64,000 nt of DNA, from NCBI GenBank assembly GCA_964604705.1, contig CAZSAP010000003.1:1-64000 (forward strand), read 5' to 3'. This document shows, piece by piece, positions 1-7,968 of this stretch. A program made the position numbers and the translations under genes. The DNA comes from JAAXVQ01 sp964604705. GTDB taxonomy: Bacteria; Oederibacteriota; JAAXVQ01. Below the pieces are notes generated by a model, which saw nothing but the letters and a program-made list of their open reading frames with translations, did no database searches and was not told the origin of the DNA. How positions within the stretch are numbered: position 1 is the first letter of the stretch; every line of letters begins with the position of its first letter.

Positions 1-55
1 TGATTCTTTTCCCCATGGGTGCGAACTCCTTTTGGTATGCTCGTAATGATTTCAT
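1..55 (-). CDS. N-terminus of an unidentified protein, cut by the window edge
   Basis: Only the first 18 codons are inside the window, reading MKSLRAYQKEFAPMGKRI. The ATG lies at 55-53 on the minus strand. A good ribosome-binding site (GAGGTGA, minus-strand reading of 61-67) sits 5 nt upstream, which is why I call it a real start. The gene diverges from the hydrogen operon. The fragment is too short to assign a family. Confidence 0.5.
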   Translation of the reverse strand, partial: MKSLRAYQKEFAPMGKRI

Positions 56-284
56 AATATTCACCTCGTCTTCTAGACGAATTTAAATTAGGCACTTTTC
101 CCTATTTTTCAAATTTAAGTATAGCACCCAGTTTATCCATTTTCAAATCGCTTTGAGTTTTTTTTATATTTTTTTGCACCTAAAGCAAAAATATTGAAAC
201 TTCATATATTATAAATTCTAAACTAATTTTTAAAATAGACATTAAAAAATTTAAGTTTTCCCAACATTGTCTCGAATGCCTGTA

Positions 285-309
285 TATCAAACCAAGGATT
301 GGTTTGATA
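285..309. repeat. 10-bp perfect inverted repeat, operator-like
   Basis: TATCAAACCA at 285-294 is followed by a 5-nt loop and the exact complement TGGTTTGATA at 300-309. There is no T-run after either arm, so a protein-binding site is more likely than a terminator. Its target gene is unclear. It lies about 230 bp upstream of the minus-strand partial gene and about 690 bp upstream of rex. Confidence 0.55.
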
Positions 310-780
310 ACCATTGTGTTTTGCAAGGATGCATATAAATGATTATTTCAAGACTTTTTTTCAAATTACTAGATTTGCGAACTTGCATTGAACAAAACAA
401 ATCGACTTTTTTTGACTATATTAAACAAATTAACAAGAAAAAAACCAAAAACATTGATAAACCAGTTGGCTTTTTTAGAATTATCGAATTAAATAATCAT
501 GTTTATATAGTATTTGCACTCAAAAACGCTCTCACCTCTCACAAAAAAAAATCAATTATTGAAAATCCAGTAAACTTTACGCAAAGTACAAAAACCACGT
601 TACATTTAAATGACTTTTCCCAAACTGGTAATGGCTTCCGCTTGTTTCAAGCCTTTTATTTTTTTGATGCCTTACATAGCCTTTTAAGGACTGTAAAAAA
701 TATAGCCATGTTTATGCGGGACGTTGGCCAGGTCAGATCCATTCAACAAATTGATTTGGTTGCTTCATTTTGATTTACGT

Positions 781-864
781 TTTTCCTCGAACCCCCTCCT
801 CGAGGAAAAGCCGCGGAAGCAGTGGGCGCAACTGCCAGGCCACCTCAAGCACCCACTGCTTCCG
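781..864. other. Two adjacent strong hairpins
   Basis: The first hairpin pairs TTTTCCTCGA (781-790) with TCGAGGAAAA (800-809) around a 9-nt loop. The second pairs CGGAAGCAGTGGG (814-826) with CCCACTGCTTCCG (852-864) around a 25-nt loop. Both stems are perfect. They lie upstream of the rex promoter and could be a terminator remnant, a small RNA or a decayed mobile end. Nothing seen decides between these. Confidence 0.5.
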
Positions 865-921
865 TACCCATTCCCAAAAACCATTGTTTTATAAGCGAAA
901 TATTTTTTTTATTTTTTCTAC

Positions 922-985
922 TTGATTTGTACTTTCTTTATCGATATAAATATATCGATAATTCTTTATCGATATATTTATATCG
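922..985 (+). promoter_or_regulatory. rex-hyd promoter with overlapping palindromic operator
   Basis: A -35 box TTGATT (922-927), a 17-nt spacer and a -10 box TATAAA (945-950) form a good sigma70-type promoter. A 20-bp perfect inverted repeat starts inside the spacer and covers the -10 box. The arms are 942-961 and 966-985, with a 4-nt centre. The right arm ends two bases before the GGAGG ribosome-binding site (987-991). The first downstream gene encodes the redox repressor Rex, so autoregulation of the hydrogen operon is the simplest reading. The arm sequence, rich in TATCGATA units, differs from the usual TTGTGAA-N4-TTCACAA Rex site. Confidence 0.8.
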
Positions 986-996
986 CGGAGGCCTTC

Positions 997-1653
997 ATGG
1001 ACGAGAAGCGCGGATTGCAGGGAATTCCCGAACCAACCTTACGGCGTTTACCGGTATACCATGCCTACCTTAAAAAACTTTTAGATAAAAATGTGGATAC
1101 TGTTTCCGGTACTCAGCTCGCAGAGGAACTCACCTGGCAATCGATTCAAATCCGAAAAGATCTGGCCTTCACAGGTATTGTCGGAAAACCCAAAATTGGA
1201 TACGACATTAAAGAGCTTATTACGAGTATTGAAGATGCTCTTGGGTGGAACAATGTAACCGACGCTATATTGGTAGGCGTAGGAAATCTAGGTGCCGCAT
1301 TGTTGGGATTTCCGGGATTTCAAGCATGTGGATTGAACATTCTCATGGCTTTTGATACAGATCCTAAAAAACATCAATGGGTTATTAATGGAAAAAAAAT
1401 CTTTCCCTTGGGCAAACTCCCGAATTTGGTAAAACGTATGAATGTCCAAATTGGCATTCTCACAGTTCCAGAAGAGGCGTCTCAATCCGCGGCCGACCTC
1501 ATGGTGGCCAACGGCATCAAAGCCATCTGGAGTTTCTCCCCGAATAAATTACATGTTCCAAAAGACGTCATTGTCTTGCATGAAAATTTGGCTGCGAGTT
1601 TAGCGGTCTTGTCCAAACAGCTATTAACGGCGCAACTTCAAGCCAAGCCGTAA
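997..1653 (+). CDS. rex: Redox-sensing transcriptional repressor Rex
   Basis: A 218-residue Rex-family repressor. Rex proteins bind operators when NAD+ is abundant and release them as NADH rises, controlling fermentation and hydrogenase genes. The N-terminal ~80 residues form the winged helix (PEPTLRRLPVYHAYLKKL is characteristic). The rest is a Rossmann domain with the dinucleotide motif GVGNLGAALLGF. I chose ATG 997, with GGAGG 5 nt upstream, over a longer frame that would begin inside the promoter. It is followed after 20 nt by hydC. Length and motifs are normal for the family. Confidence 0.95.
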   Translation: MDEKRGLQGIPEPTLRRLPVYHAYLKKLLDKNVDTVSGTQLAEELTWQSIQIRKDLAFTGIVGKPKIGYDIKELITSIEDALGWNNVTDAILVGVGNLGAALLGFPGFQACGLNILMAFDTDPKKHQWVINGKKIFPLGKLPNLVKRMNVQIGILTVPEEASQSAADLMVANGIKAIWSFSPNKLHVPKDVIVLHENLAASLAVLSKQLLTAQLQAKP

Positions 1654-1673
1654 AGAATTGGAGGAATGGTATT

Positions 1674-2186
1674 ATGCATGCCCCACTTTCATCGTTAGCA
1701 CCTGCTCGAAAGTTTGAAAAAGTCTGTCGTATTCTCGATCAATACGGACGACACCCCGGTAAGCTGATTCCTATCTTGCAAGCCACGCAAGAGGAATACC
1801 GTTATTTGCCGGAGGAAGTGCTTCACTTTATCGCAACCTCGCTCAACATCTCGCCGGCACGCGTGTTTGGCGTGGCCACCTTTTATTCCCACTTTGCCCT
1901 GCAGCCCAAAGGCAAGTATGTGGTTAAAATTTGCGACGGTACCGCTTGCCATGTGAAAAAATCTACAACGCTGTTAGATGCTTTACGCGCTTCGCTTGGA
2001 CTTACAGGTGAACAAACGACCACACCGGATATGCTATTTACGCTGGAGACCGTTTCCTGTCTGGGTGCTTGTGGCATTGCACCGGTGGTTGTGGTGAATG
2101 AATCGGTTTACGGTGAAATGACCCCTGATAAAGTGAAAGCTGTGATTGAAGATATACGAAAGAAGGATGAACATCATGACCACTAA
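1674..2186 (+). CDS. hydC: NAD-linked [FeFe] hydrogenase subunit C (NuoE-like)
   Basis: A 170-residue thioredoxin-fold [2Fe-2S] protein of the NuoE/HndA/HydC family. In trimeric HydABC hydrogenases it carries one [2Fe-2S] cluster beside the flavin subunit. The four cluster cysteines are visible in CDGTACHVKK and in CLGACGIAP. A GGAGG ribosome-binding site precedes ATG 1674. The gene overlaps hydB by 11 nt, implying translational coupling, and matches the HydC-HydB-HydA order known from Thermotoga and clostridial bifurcating hydrogenases. It is cytoplasmic, with no signal peptide. Confidence 0.93.
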   Translation: MHAPLSSLAPARKFEKVCRILDQYGRHPGKLIPILQATQEEYRYLPEEVLHFIATSLNISPARVFGVATFYSHFALQPKGKYVVKICDGTACHVKKSTTLLDALRASLGLTGEQTTTPDMLFTLETVSCLGACGIAPVVVVNESVYGEMTPDKVKAVIEDIRKKDEHHDH

Positions 2187-4089
2187 TACTTTGCTTAATC
2201 CAGAACCTATCCAGCTCGATGATACCGCGAAATCGTTTTTGAACCAGGAACGCACACTGACACGACGAGTTATTATTTGCGCAGGAACCGGTTGTGTGGC
2301 CAATGGCTCATTGAAAGTATTTGATGCCTTTACACGCCTCGCCGCTGAACGCGGATTAAAGGTCTCGGTAGAATTGCGCGAAGAATCCGACCATAGCACC
2401 TATTTTTCGAAAAGCGGATGTCAGGGCTTTTGCCAAATGGGACCTTTGGTCACCATTTTGCCCGAGGGTTGGTTGTACACCAAGGTGAAAGAGTCGGACG
2501 TTGAAGAATGTGTAACCCGCACGCTGGTTCAGGGCGAAATCATTGAACGCCTGCTTTATGTGGACCGAAAAAACCATAAACCCTGTGCCGGTGTGGCCGA
2601 CATTCCCTTTTATCAGAAACAATTTCGTTTCGTCTTGAAAGAATGCGGAAAACTCAATCCTGAAGACATCCGCGAATACATTGCCCGCGACGGGTATAAA
2701 GCAGCACGACGCGCTTGCCTCGACATGACTCCCGAAGAGGTTTGTCAGAACATTTTACAAGCTGGATTGCGCGGACGCGGCGGAGGTGGCTTCCCCACCG
2801 GAAAAAAATGGGACCTCACTCGGGTGCAAACCAAGAAAAAGAAGTACGTCATCTGCAACGGGGACGAGGGTGATCCCGGGGCCTTTATGGACCGCAGTGT
2901 TATGGAAGGCAATCCGCATAGCGTTATTGAAGGCATGATCATTGCCGGTCGCGCGATTGGTGCCGATGAAGGTTATGTTTACGTACGCGCCGAGTATCCT
3001 TTGGCCGTACGCCGTATGCGTCAAGCCGTGGCCGATGCCGAGGCCAATGGATTATTGGGTGACAAACTGTTTGGCTCCGAACACTCCATGCGCTTGCATG
3101 TTATGGAGGGCGCGGGCGCCTTTGTCTGCGGTGAAGAAACAGCACTCATGGCGAGTATTGAAGGTAAGCGTGGAATGCCCTCGCCCAAGCCGCCGTTCCC
3201 AGCCGTCAGCGGACTCTATGGCAAACCTACGGTGATTAACAACGTCGAAACCTTGGCCACAGTCCCTTTGATCCTAAACATGGGGGTTGAAGCGTTCAAG
3301 CAAATCGGAACCCCCTCTTCCCCGGGAACCAAAACCTTTGCCCTTACGGGGCATGTGGTGAATACCGGACTTATTGAAGTCCCCTTCGGCACCAAGCTGC
3401 GTGAGATCATTGAAGACATTGGCGGCGGTGTCCTGGATGAAGCTGGCAATGTTGCCTTGGAAAATTTTAAAGCCGTGCAAATCGGAGGCCCTTCCGGCGG
3501 GTGCTTAACCAAAGATCATCTGGACCTGCCGCTGGATTTTGATTCGCTTAAGTCCGTAGGTGCGATGATCGGTTCAGGTGGTTTGGTGGTTATGAATCAA
3601 GATACCTGCATGGTCAAAATTTCGCATTTTTTCATGCAGTTCACACAAAACGAATCCTGCGGCAAGTGTGTGCTTTGTCGGGAAGGCACCAAGCAGTTGC
3701 TCGCGCTCTTGGCCGACGTATCCGAAGGACGCGCCACCCAGGACACGATCGCCCTTATGCGCACGCTTTCGTCGGCCATTCAAAAAGGATCGCTCTGCGG
3801 ACTCGGTAAGACTGCCCCGAATCCCGTGCTCTCCACTTTGAAACATTTTGCCAAAGAGTACGAGGCCCACGTCCAGCATAAATATTGCCCCACCCACGAG
3901 TGCAAAGCATTGGCCAAACCCGAGATTGACGAGGTGTTGTGCAAGGGCTGCGGTTTGTGCAAGCGCAAGTGTCCGGTCAACGCCATTGAAGGTGCGGTCA
4001 AAACCGCTCACCGCATCTTGGAAGATCTCTGCATCAAATGCGGGGCGTGCGCAGTGGCTTGTAAATTTCAAGCGGTGAAGGGAGTTTAA
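2176..4089 (+). CDS. hydB: NAD-linked [FeFe] hydrogenase subunit B (NuoF-like flavoprotein)
   Basis: About 637 residues. The order is an N-terminal thioredoxin-like [2Fe-2S] domain (VIICAGTGCVANGS), the NuoF core with the FMN/NADH motif GRGGGGFPTGKKW, a [4Fe-4S] motif CGKCVLCREG, and two C-terminal ferredoxin motifs (CKGCGLCKRKCP and CIKCGACAVACK). This is the site of NAD(H) exchange and, in bifurcating relatives, flavin-based coupling to ferredoxin. ATG 2176 is preferred because AGAAGGA lies 8 nt upstream. An in-frame ATG 9 nt earlier overlaps that site. It lies 3 nt from hydA. Confidence 0.93.
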   Translation: MTTNTLLNPEPIQLDDTAKSFLNQERTLTRRVIICAGTGCVANGSLKVFDAFTRLAAERGLKVSVELREESDHSTYFSKSGCQGFCQMGPLVTILPEGWLYTKVKESDVEECVTRTLVQGEIIERLLYVDRKNHKPCAGVADIPFYQKQFRFVLKECGKLNPEDIREYIARDGYKAARRACLDMTPEEVCQNILQAGLRGRGGGGFPTGKKWDLTRVQTKKKKYVICNGDEGDPGAFMDRSVMEGNPHSVIEGMIIAGRAIGADEGYVYVRAEYPLAVRRMRQAVADAEANGLLGDKLFGSEHSMRLHVMEGAGAFVCGEETALMASIEGKRGMPSPKPPFPAVSGLYGKPTVINNVETLATVPLILNMGVEAFKQIGTPSSPGTKTFALTGHVVNTGLIEVPFGTKLREIIEDIGGGVLDEAGNVALENFKAVQIGGPSGGCLTKDHLDLPLDFDSLKSVGAMIGSGGLVVMNQDTCMVKISHFFMQFTQNESCGKCVLCREGTKQLLALLADVSEGRATQDTIALMRTLSSAIQKGSLCGLGKTAPNPVLSTLKHFAKEYEAHVQHKYCPTHECKALAKPEIDEVLCKGCGLCKRKCPVNAIEGAVKTAHRILEDLCIKCGACAVACKFQAVKGV

Positions 4090-4092
4090 ATC

Positions 4093-6120
4093 ATGAAAAC
4101 AGCATCCACCATAACAGTTAACATTAATGGACAAACCATCCCCGTGGACGGCGAACGCAATCTGCTCGAAGTGATCCGCAAAGCCAAGGTTGAATTGCCT
4201 ACGTTTTGCTATCACTCCGAACTCTCGATCTATGGGGCCTGTCGGCTCTGCCTGGTCGAAGTTGAAGGACGCGGCACCTTGCCTGCGTGTTCCACCCCGG
4301 CGGAAAACGGCATGAAAATCCAAACGCATACTCCGGAGATCCGCGAGATCCGCAAATTAATCGTGGAACTGCTTTTGGCCAATCACGAAAACAATTGTCC
4401 CACATGCTCCAAGAGTGCCAACTGCCAGCTTCAGAGTCTTGCTCGCAAGTTGGGTGTGACCAAAGTGCGCTTTCAACAAACGCAAAAAACCGAACCCATT
4501 GACGAATCCACCCATTCCTTGGTACGTTCCCCGAACAAGTGTGTGCTTTGCGGTGACTGTGTCCGTGTGTGCTCCGAAATCCAGGGTGTCGGCGCCATTG
4601 ACTTTGCGTATCGCGGGTCCAAAGTTTCGGTCTTGCCCTCGTTTGGCAAAGATCTCGAAAGTGTGGAATGCGTCTATTGCGGACAATGCGCGCGTGTCTG
4701 CCCCACCGGTGCCCTGACGCCGAAATCGGAAATCGCCGATGTTTGGGCCGCCATCCATGACCCTAATAAGGTTGTTGTGGCGCAAATAGCTCCGGCCGTG
4801 CGGGTGGCTTTGGGCGAGGCCTTTGGTTTCGAACCGGGTGCCAACACCTCCGGACTCATGGTTGCCGCATTGAAACGCTTGGGCTTTGATCATGTTTACG
4901 ACACGTCCTTCACCGCCGATTTGACGGTCATGGAAGAGTCTCATGAATTTTTAAACCGCCTGGGCAGCGACGCCCCCATGCCTCTGCTGACGTCCTGCTG
5001 TCCGGCCTGGGTCAAATTTGTCGAACAATACTACCCGGAATTCATGCCCAACCTATCCAGTTGCAAATCACCGCAACAAATGTTTGGCAGCTTGGCCAAA
5101 GCCGTGCTTCCCGAGAAGCTCGGCCTCAGCGCTAAGGAACTTATCGTCGTTTCCATCATGCCGTGCACGGCCAAAAAGTTTGAAGCCCGGCGTGAAGAAT
5201 TCCGACCTGACGGCAAGGCCGAAGTTGACTTCGTGCTCACCACGCAAGAACTCTCCAGCATGATTGAAGAAGCCGGTTTGCGATATAAGCAACTGGAACC
5301 AGCCTCCTTTGATCAACCGTTCGGCATCAAATCCGGCGCTGGCGTTATCTTTGGAAACTCCGGTGGCGTGAGTGAAGCGGTCTTGCGTTATGTGGGTGAG
5401 GTCGTGACAGGCCAGAAAATGGATCCGTACGAATTTCAAGCGGTCCGCGGAACCGACGGCATCCGCGAAGCCATGCTCACGCTCAATGGCAAAGAGGTAC
5501 GTTTGGCGGTTGTGAATGGTTTGAAAAACGCGCGTCAAGTGCTCCAAGCGGTTCGTGACGGAAAAGCCCACTACGATCTGATCGAGGTCATGGCCTGTCC
5601 CGGTGGCTGCATTGGTGGAGGTGGACAGCCGGTCAACATTTCACGTGGCTGCCGTACCCAGCGACGCAAAGGGCTTTATGAGGACGACAAAACCCTGCCC
5701 TTGAAAAAGTCGCAGGACAACCCCTACATTCAGGAGCTTTACAAAACCGATCTGGAGGGCATTGGCTCCGAGCATGCCCATCACCTGCTGCACACGCATT
5801 ACCGTAACCGCCGTCGCATGGAGGGTGAGGAGCTCTCCATTGTTACTCCGGGAACCACGCAAAAACTTAAGGTGAGCGTCTGCGTAGGAACCAGCTGCTA
5901 CCTGCGCGGGGCCCAGGAATTGCTTCATCAGCTCATTCGGGTGGTGGAAGAAAACCACTGGCATTCGTTGGTCGAAGTTGAAGCGTCCTTCTGTTTCGAG
6001 CAATGCTCGCAAGGTCCTACAGTCCGAGTCAACCAAGATGTCATTACTCAGGCTACGGTGGAAGAAGTAAGTGCCAAGATCCAAGACCATCTGACCGACC
6101 TCAACGAGACACACGCTTAA
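4093..6120 (+). CDS. hydA: [FeFe] hydrogenase catalytic subunit A
   Basis: A 675-residue hydrogenase of the HydA type found in trimeric enzymes. The N-terminus has a plant-type [2Fe-2S] domain (GACRLCLVEVEG), a His-Cys cluster segment and two [4Fe-4S] motifs (CVLCGDCVRVC and CVYCGQCARVCP). The H-cluster motifs are complete: TSCCP at 300-304, MPC at 356-358 and ACPGGC at 501-506. Ligands are therefore C303, C358, C502 and C506, with proton-transfer C302 intact. A further [2Fe-2S] domain closes the protein (VCVGTSCYLRG, CFEQCSQGP). With HydB and HydC it should couple H2 formation to NADH plus reduced ferredoxin. Maturases HydE, HydF and HydG are not in this window. Confidence 0.95.
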   Translation: MKTASTITVNINGQTIPVDGERNLLEVIRKAKVELPTFCYHSELSIYGACRLCLVEVEGRGTLPACSTPAENGMKIQTHTPEIREIRKLIVELLLANHENNCPTCSKSANCQLQSLARKLGVTKVRFQQTQKTEPIDESTHSLVRSPNKCVLCGDCVRVCSEIQGVGAIDFAYRGSKVSVLPSFGKDLESVECVYCGQCARVCPTGALTPKSEIADVWAAIHDPNKVVVAQIAPAVRVALGEAFGFEPGANTSGLMVAALKRLGFDHVYDTSFTADLTVMEESHEFLNRLGSDAPMPLLTSCCPAWVKFVEQYYPEFMPNLSSCKSPQQMFGSLAKAVLPEKLGLSAKELIVVSIMPCTAKKFEARREEFRPDGKAEVDFVLTTQELSSMIEEAGLRYKQLEPASFDQPFGIKSGAGVIFGNSGGVSEAVLRYVGEVVTGQKMDPYEFQAVRGTDGIREAMLTLNGKEVRLAVVNGLKNARQVLQAVRDGKAHYDLIEVMACPGGCIGGGGQPVNISRGCRTQRRKGLYEDDKTLPLKKSQDNPYIQELYKTDLEGIGSEHAHHLLHTHYRNRRRMEGEELSIVTPGTTQKLKVSVCVGTSCYLRGAQELLHQLIRVVEENHWHSLVEVEASFCFEQCSQGPTVRVNQDVITQATVEEVSAKIQDHLTDLNETHA

Positions 6121-6136
6121 TCCGCCAACGTTCCGC

Positions 6137-6207
6137 TCCGGAGGGAGAATCCCTCCCTCCGGACTTTAATCCTCCCGGTGTGAACGAGGGAGACCTCAGA
6201 AAGAGGT
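6137..6207 (+). promoter_or_regulatory. Hairpin after hydA and hairpin masking the next ribosome-binding site
   Basis: An 11-bp perfect stem (6137-6147 with 6153-6163, 5-nt loop) follows hydA without a T-run. It looks like a partial terminator or an mRNA-end stabiliser. A second short stem pairs ACCTC (6193-6197) with GAGGT (6203-6207). The second arm is the Shine-Dalgarno of the following gene (ATG 6217). The arrangement would lower expression of the sensory hydrogenase relative to HydABC. This is inference from base pairing only. Confidence 0.5.
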
Positions 6208-6216
6208 GCATTCGTC

Positions 6217-7956
6217 ATGGCACCGCAAACCGATTCCAGAGTCATCTTCACCAATCCGGCCCGTTGCCGCAATTGTTACCGCTGTCTTCGCATGTGTCCG
6301 GTCAAGGCCATCCGCATCGAGAATGGGCAGGCGCACGTCGAAGCCAGTCTCTGCTTGGCCTGCGGAACCTGTCGGCGCGAATGTCCGCAACAAGCCAAGG
6401 TGTTCCGTTCCGATCTCGATCGTGTCCAATACTTGCTTTCAAACCATACTCAGGTGGCTGTAAGCTTGGCGCCTTCGTATGCCTCGGTGTACCCCTCCGC
6501 CCAACGCGGACAAATGCTCTCGGCGCTGCGTCACTTAGGGTTTGCCTATATCGAAGAAACGGCACTCGGTGCTGAAATTACGGCCCACGAAACCGCTGAA
6601 TCAATCCTCGCCCATGCGGGACAACCTGCGATCTGCTCAGCGTGTCCTGCGGTGGTCAACTACATCGAAATGTACAAACCTGAATTGGTCCCCCAGTTGG
6701 TACCGGTGGTTTCCCCCATGATCGCCCACGCACGACTTATGAAAAAACGCTACGGCGCAGAGACACCGGTCGTGTTCATCGGGCCCTGCCTGGCCAAAAA
6801 AGTAGAGGCAGAGCGTCCGGAATACGCCGGGCTCGTGGATGCGGTCCTCACCTTTGCTGAACTGGATGCTTGGCTGCAGCTTGAGTCAATCAACCTAGAA
6901 ACATTGCCCGAGGGACACTTGGATGTTGAATCCAATTCTTACTCCCGCTATTTTCCCATTCTCGGGGGATTGGCCAAGACCGCTGGCTTTGATACCGATC
7001 TTTTGGAAAAACAAACCGTGGCCATCAGTGGCTTCGAAATGATCGAAGACATACTCACGACATTGACCCAAGCTCCCCAACCCTGGATCATCGAACCCCT
7101 CTTTTGTCGTGAAGGCTGCATCAATGGCCCAGGGATCACACTGTTGCCTCAGGTGTATGAGTTTAAAAAGCGGTTGCTGGATTATGCCTCCACCTCCCAA
7201 CCACCTTCCCCGCTGCCTTTGACACACGGTCTTTACCAAGCCCATTACCACGCCAAACCAATGACCCCAACCTTTTCCGAGGAAGATATTTTACGTGTGT
7301 TGGAACAAACAGGCAAATCCGCTCCCGAAGACCAGCTCAATTGCGCAGCTTGCGGCTACAACTCCTGCCGCGACAAAGCCATAGCCGTACTTAACCACAT
7401 GGCAGAACCGGAAATGTGTGTGCCGCAAATGATCCGGCGGGCTGAACAGCGTACCGACAAAGTCATCGAAACCACGCCCAACGGAATTGTGACGTTGGAT
7501 GACCATCTGCACATCCTCAGTATGAATTTGGCGTTTCGCCAAATGTTCCAGGCCACGGATGCGGTATTGGGCAAACCCATATCCTATTTGCTGGACCCAG
7601 GGGGCTTTGAAAAACTGGCCACCCGTACGCAAGAAAAGATCGAAGGACGTGTCACCTTCCCCAATTACCATTTGGTCTGTCATCAGATTTTATACCCCCT
7701 CAAGGATGATCGCCAATATGTGGGAATCTACGTTAACCTGACCTATGCCGAAGACACGGAGCGCGTTTTAAAAACCCTCAAACAGGAAACCCTGCGTCAA
7801 TCGCAGGAGCTCTTGGATCATCAGATTCGCATGGCGCAAGATTTGGTGGCCTTCCTGGGTGAGAACACAGCCAAGGCCGAACAACTGGTTAAACACTTGG
7901 CCGAAGCCGCCATGGCCGATCCGCCCACGCCCCCTCCCGCGCGCCCGGGCGACTAG
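6217..7956 (+). CDS. Putative sensory [FeFe]-hydrogenase with PAS domain (HydS-like)
   Basis: 579 residues. The order is two ferredoxin motifs (CRNCYRCLRMCP, CLACGTCRRECP), a hydrogenase large-subunit domain (~70-350), a cysteine motif CAACGYNSC (C376, C379, C384, then C401), a PAS domain (~412-515) and a C-terminal helix. The H-cluster ligands survive: C143, C191, C297 and C301. Around them the catalytic consensus is changed. TSCCP becomes CSACP, so Ala142 replaces the proton-transfer cysteine. MPC becomes GPC, and the GGGQP tail is absent. This pattern matches sensory [FeFe] hydrogenases rather than H2-producing enzymes. The neighbouring phosphatase is a likely output partner. Confidence 0.88.
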   Translation: MAPQTDSRVIFTNPARCRNCYRCLRMCPVKAIRIENGQAHVEASLCLACGTCRRECPQQAKVFRSDLDRVQYLLSNHTQVAVSLAPSYASVYPSAQRGQMLSALRHLGFAYIEETALGAEITAHETAESILAHAGQPAICSACPAVVNYIEMYKPELVPQLVPVVSPMIAHARLMKKRYGAETPVVFIGPCLAKKVEAERPEYAGLVDAVLTFAELDAWLQLESINLETLPEGHLDVESNSYSRYFPILGGLAKTAGFDTDLLEKQTVAISGFEMIEDILTTLTQAPQPWIIEPLFCREGCINGPGITLLPQVYEFKKRLLDYASTSQPPSPLPLTHGLYQAHYHAKPMTPTFSEEDILRVLEQTGKSAPEDQLNCAACGYNSCRDKAIAVLNHMAEPEMCVPQMIRRAEQRTDKVIETTPNGIVTLDDHLHILSMNLAFRQMFQATDAVLGKPISYLLDPGGFEKLATRTQEKIEGRVTFPNYHLVCHQILYPLKDDRQYVGIYVNLTYAEDTERVLKTLKQETLRQSQELLDHQIRMAQDLVAFLGENTAKAEQLVKHLAEAAMADPPTPPPARPGD

Positions 7957-7968
7957 GACGGGTTCATC

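Larger units (their letters stand above)
56..921. other. AT-rich intergenic region
   Basis: About 870 bases separate the divergent partial gene from the rex promoter. Most of it is strongly AT-rich, with long A and T runs. It contains an operator-like inverted repeat (285-309) and two adjacent hairpins (781-809 and 814-864). An open frame at 339-773 on the plus strand would encode a Phe/Lys/Asn-rich 144-residue product. I saw no recognisable domain in it and do not trust it as a gene. Confidence 0.6.

Noticed and set aside
339..773. 144-residue open frame on the plus strand upstream of rex
   Set aside because: It is rich in Phe, Lys and Asn as expected from translating AT-rich non-coding DNA, shows no domain, and lies in a region of inverted repeats. 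A weak AAGGA upstream is not enough to call it.
600..810. Possible decayed transposase on the minus strand near the hairpins
   Set aside because: All three minus-strand frames are broken by stops and no transposase motif is recognisable. The adjacent hairpins alone do not define an insertion sequence.
3574..4329. Long minus-strand frame opposite hydB and hydA
   Set aside because: It spans two well-supported plus-strand genes and shows no domain; it results from codon bias.
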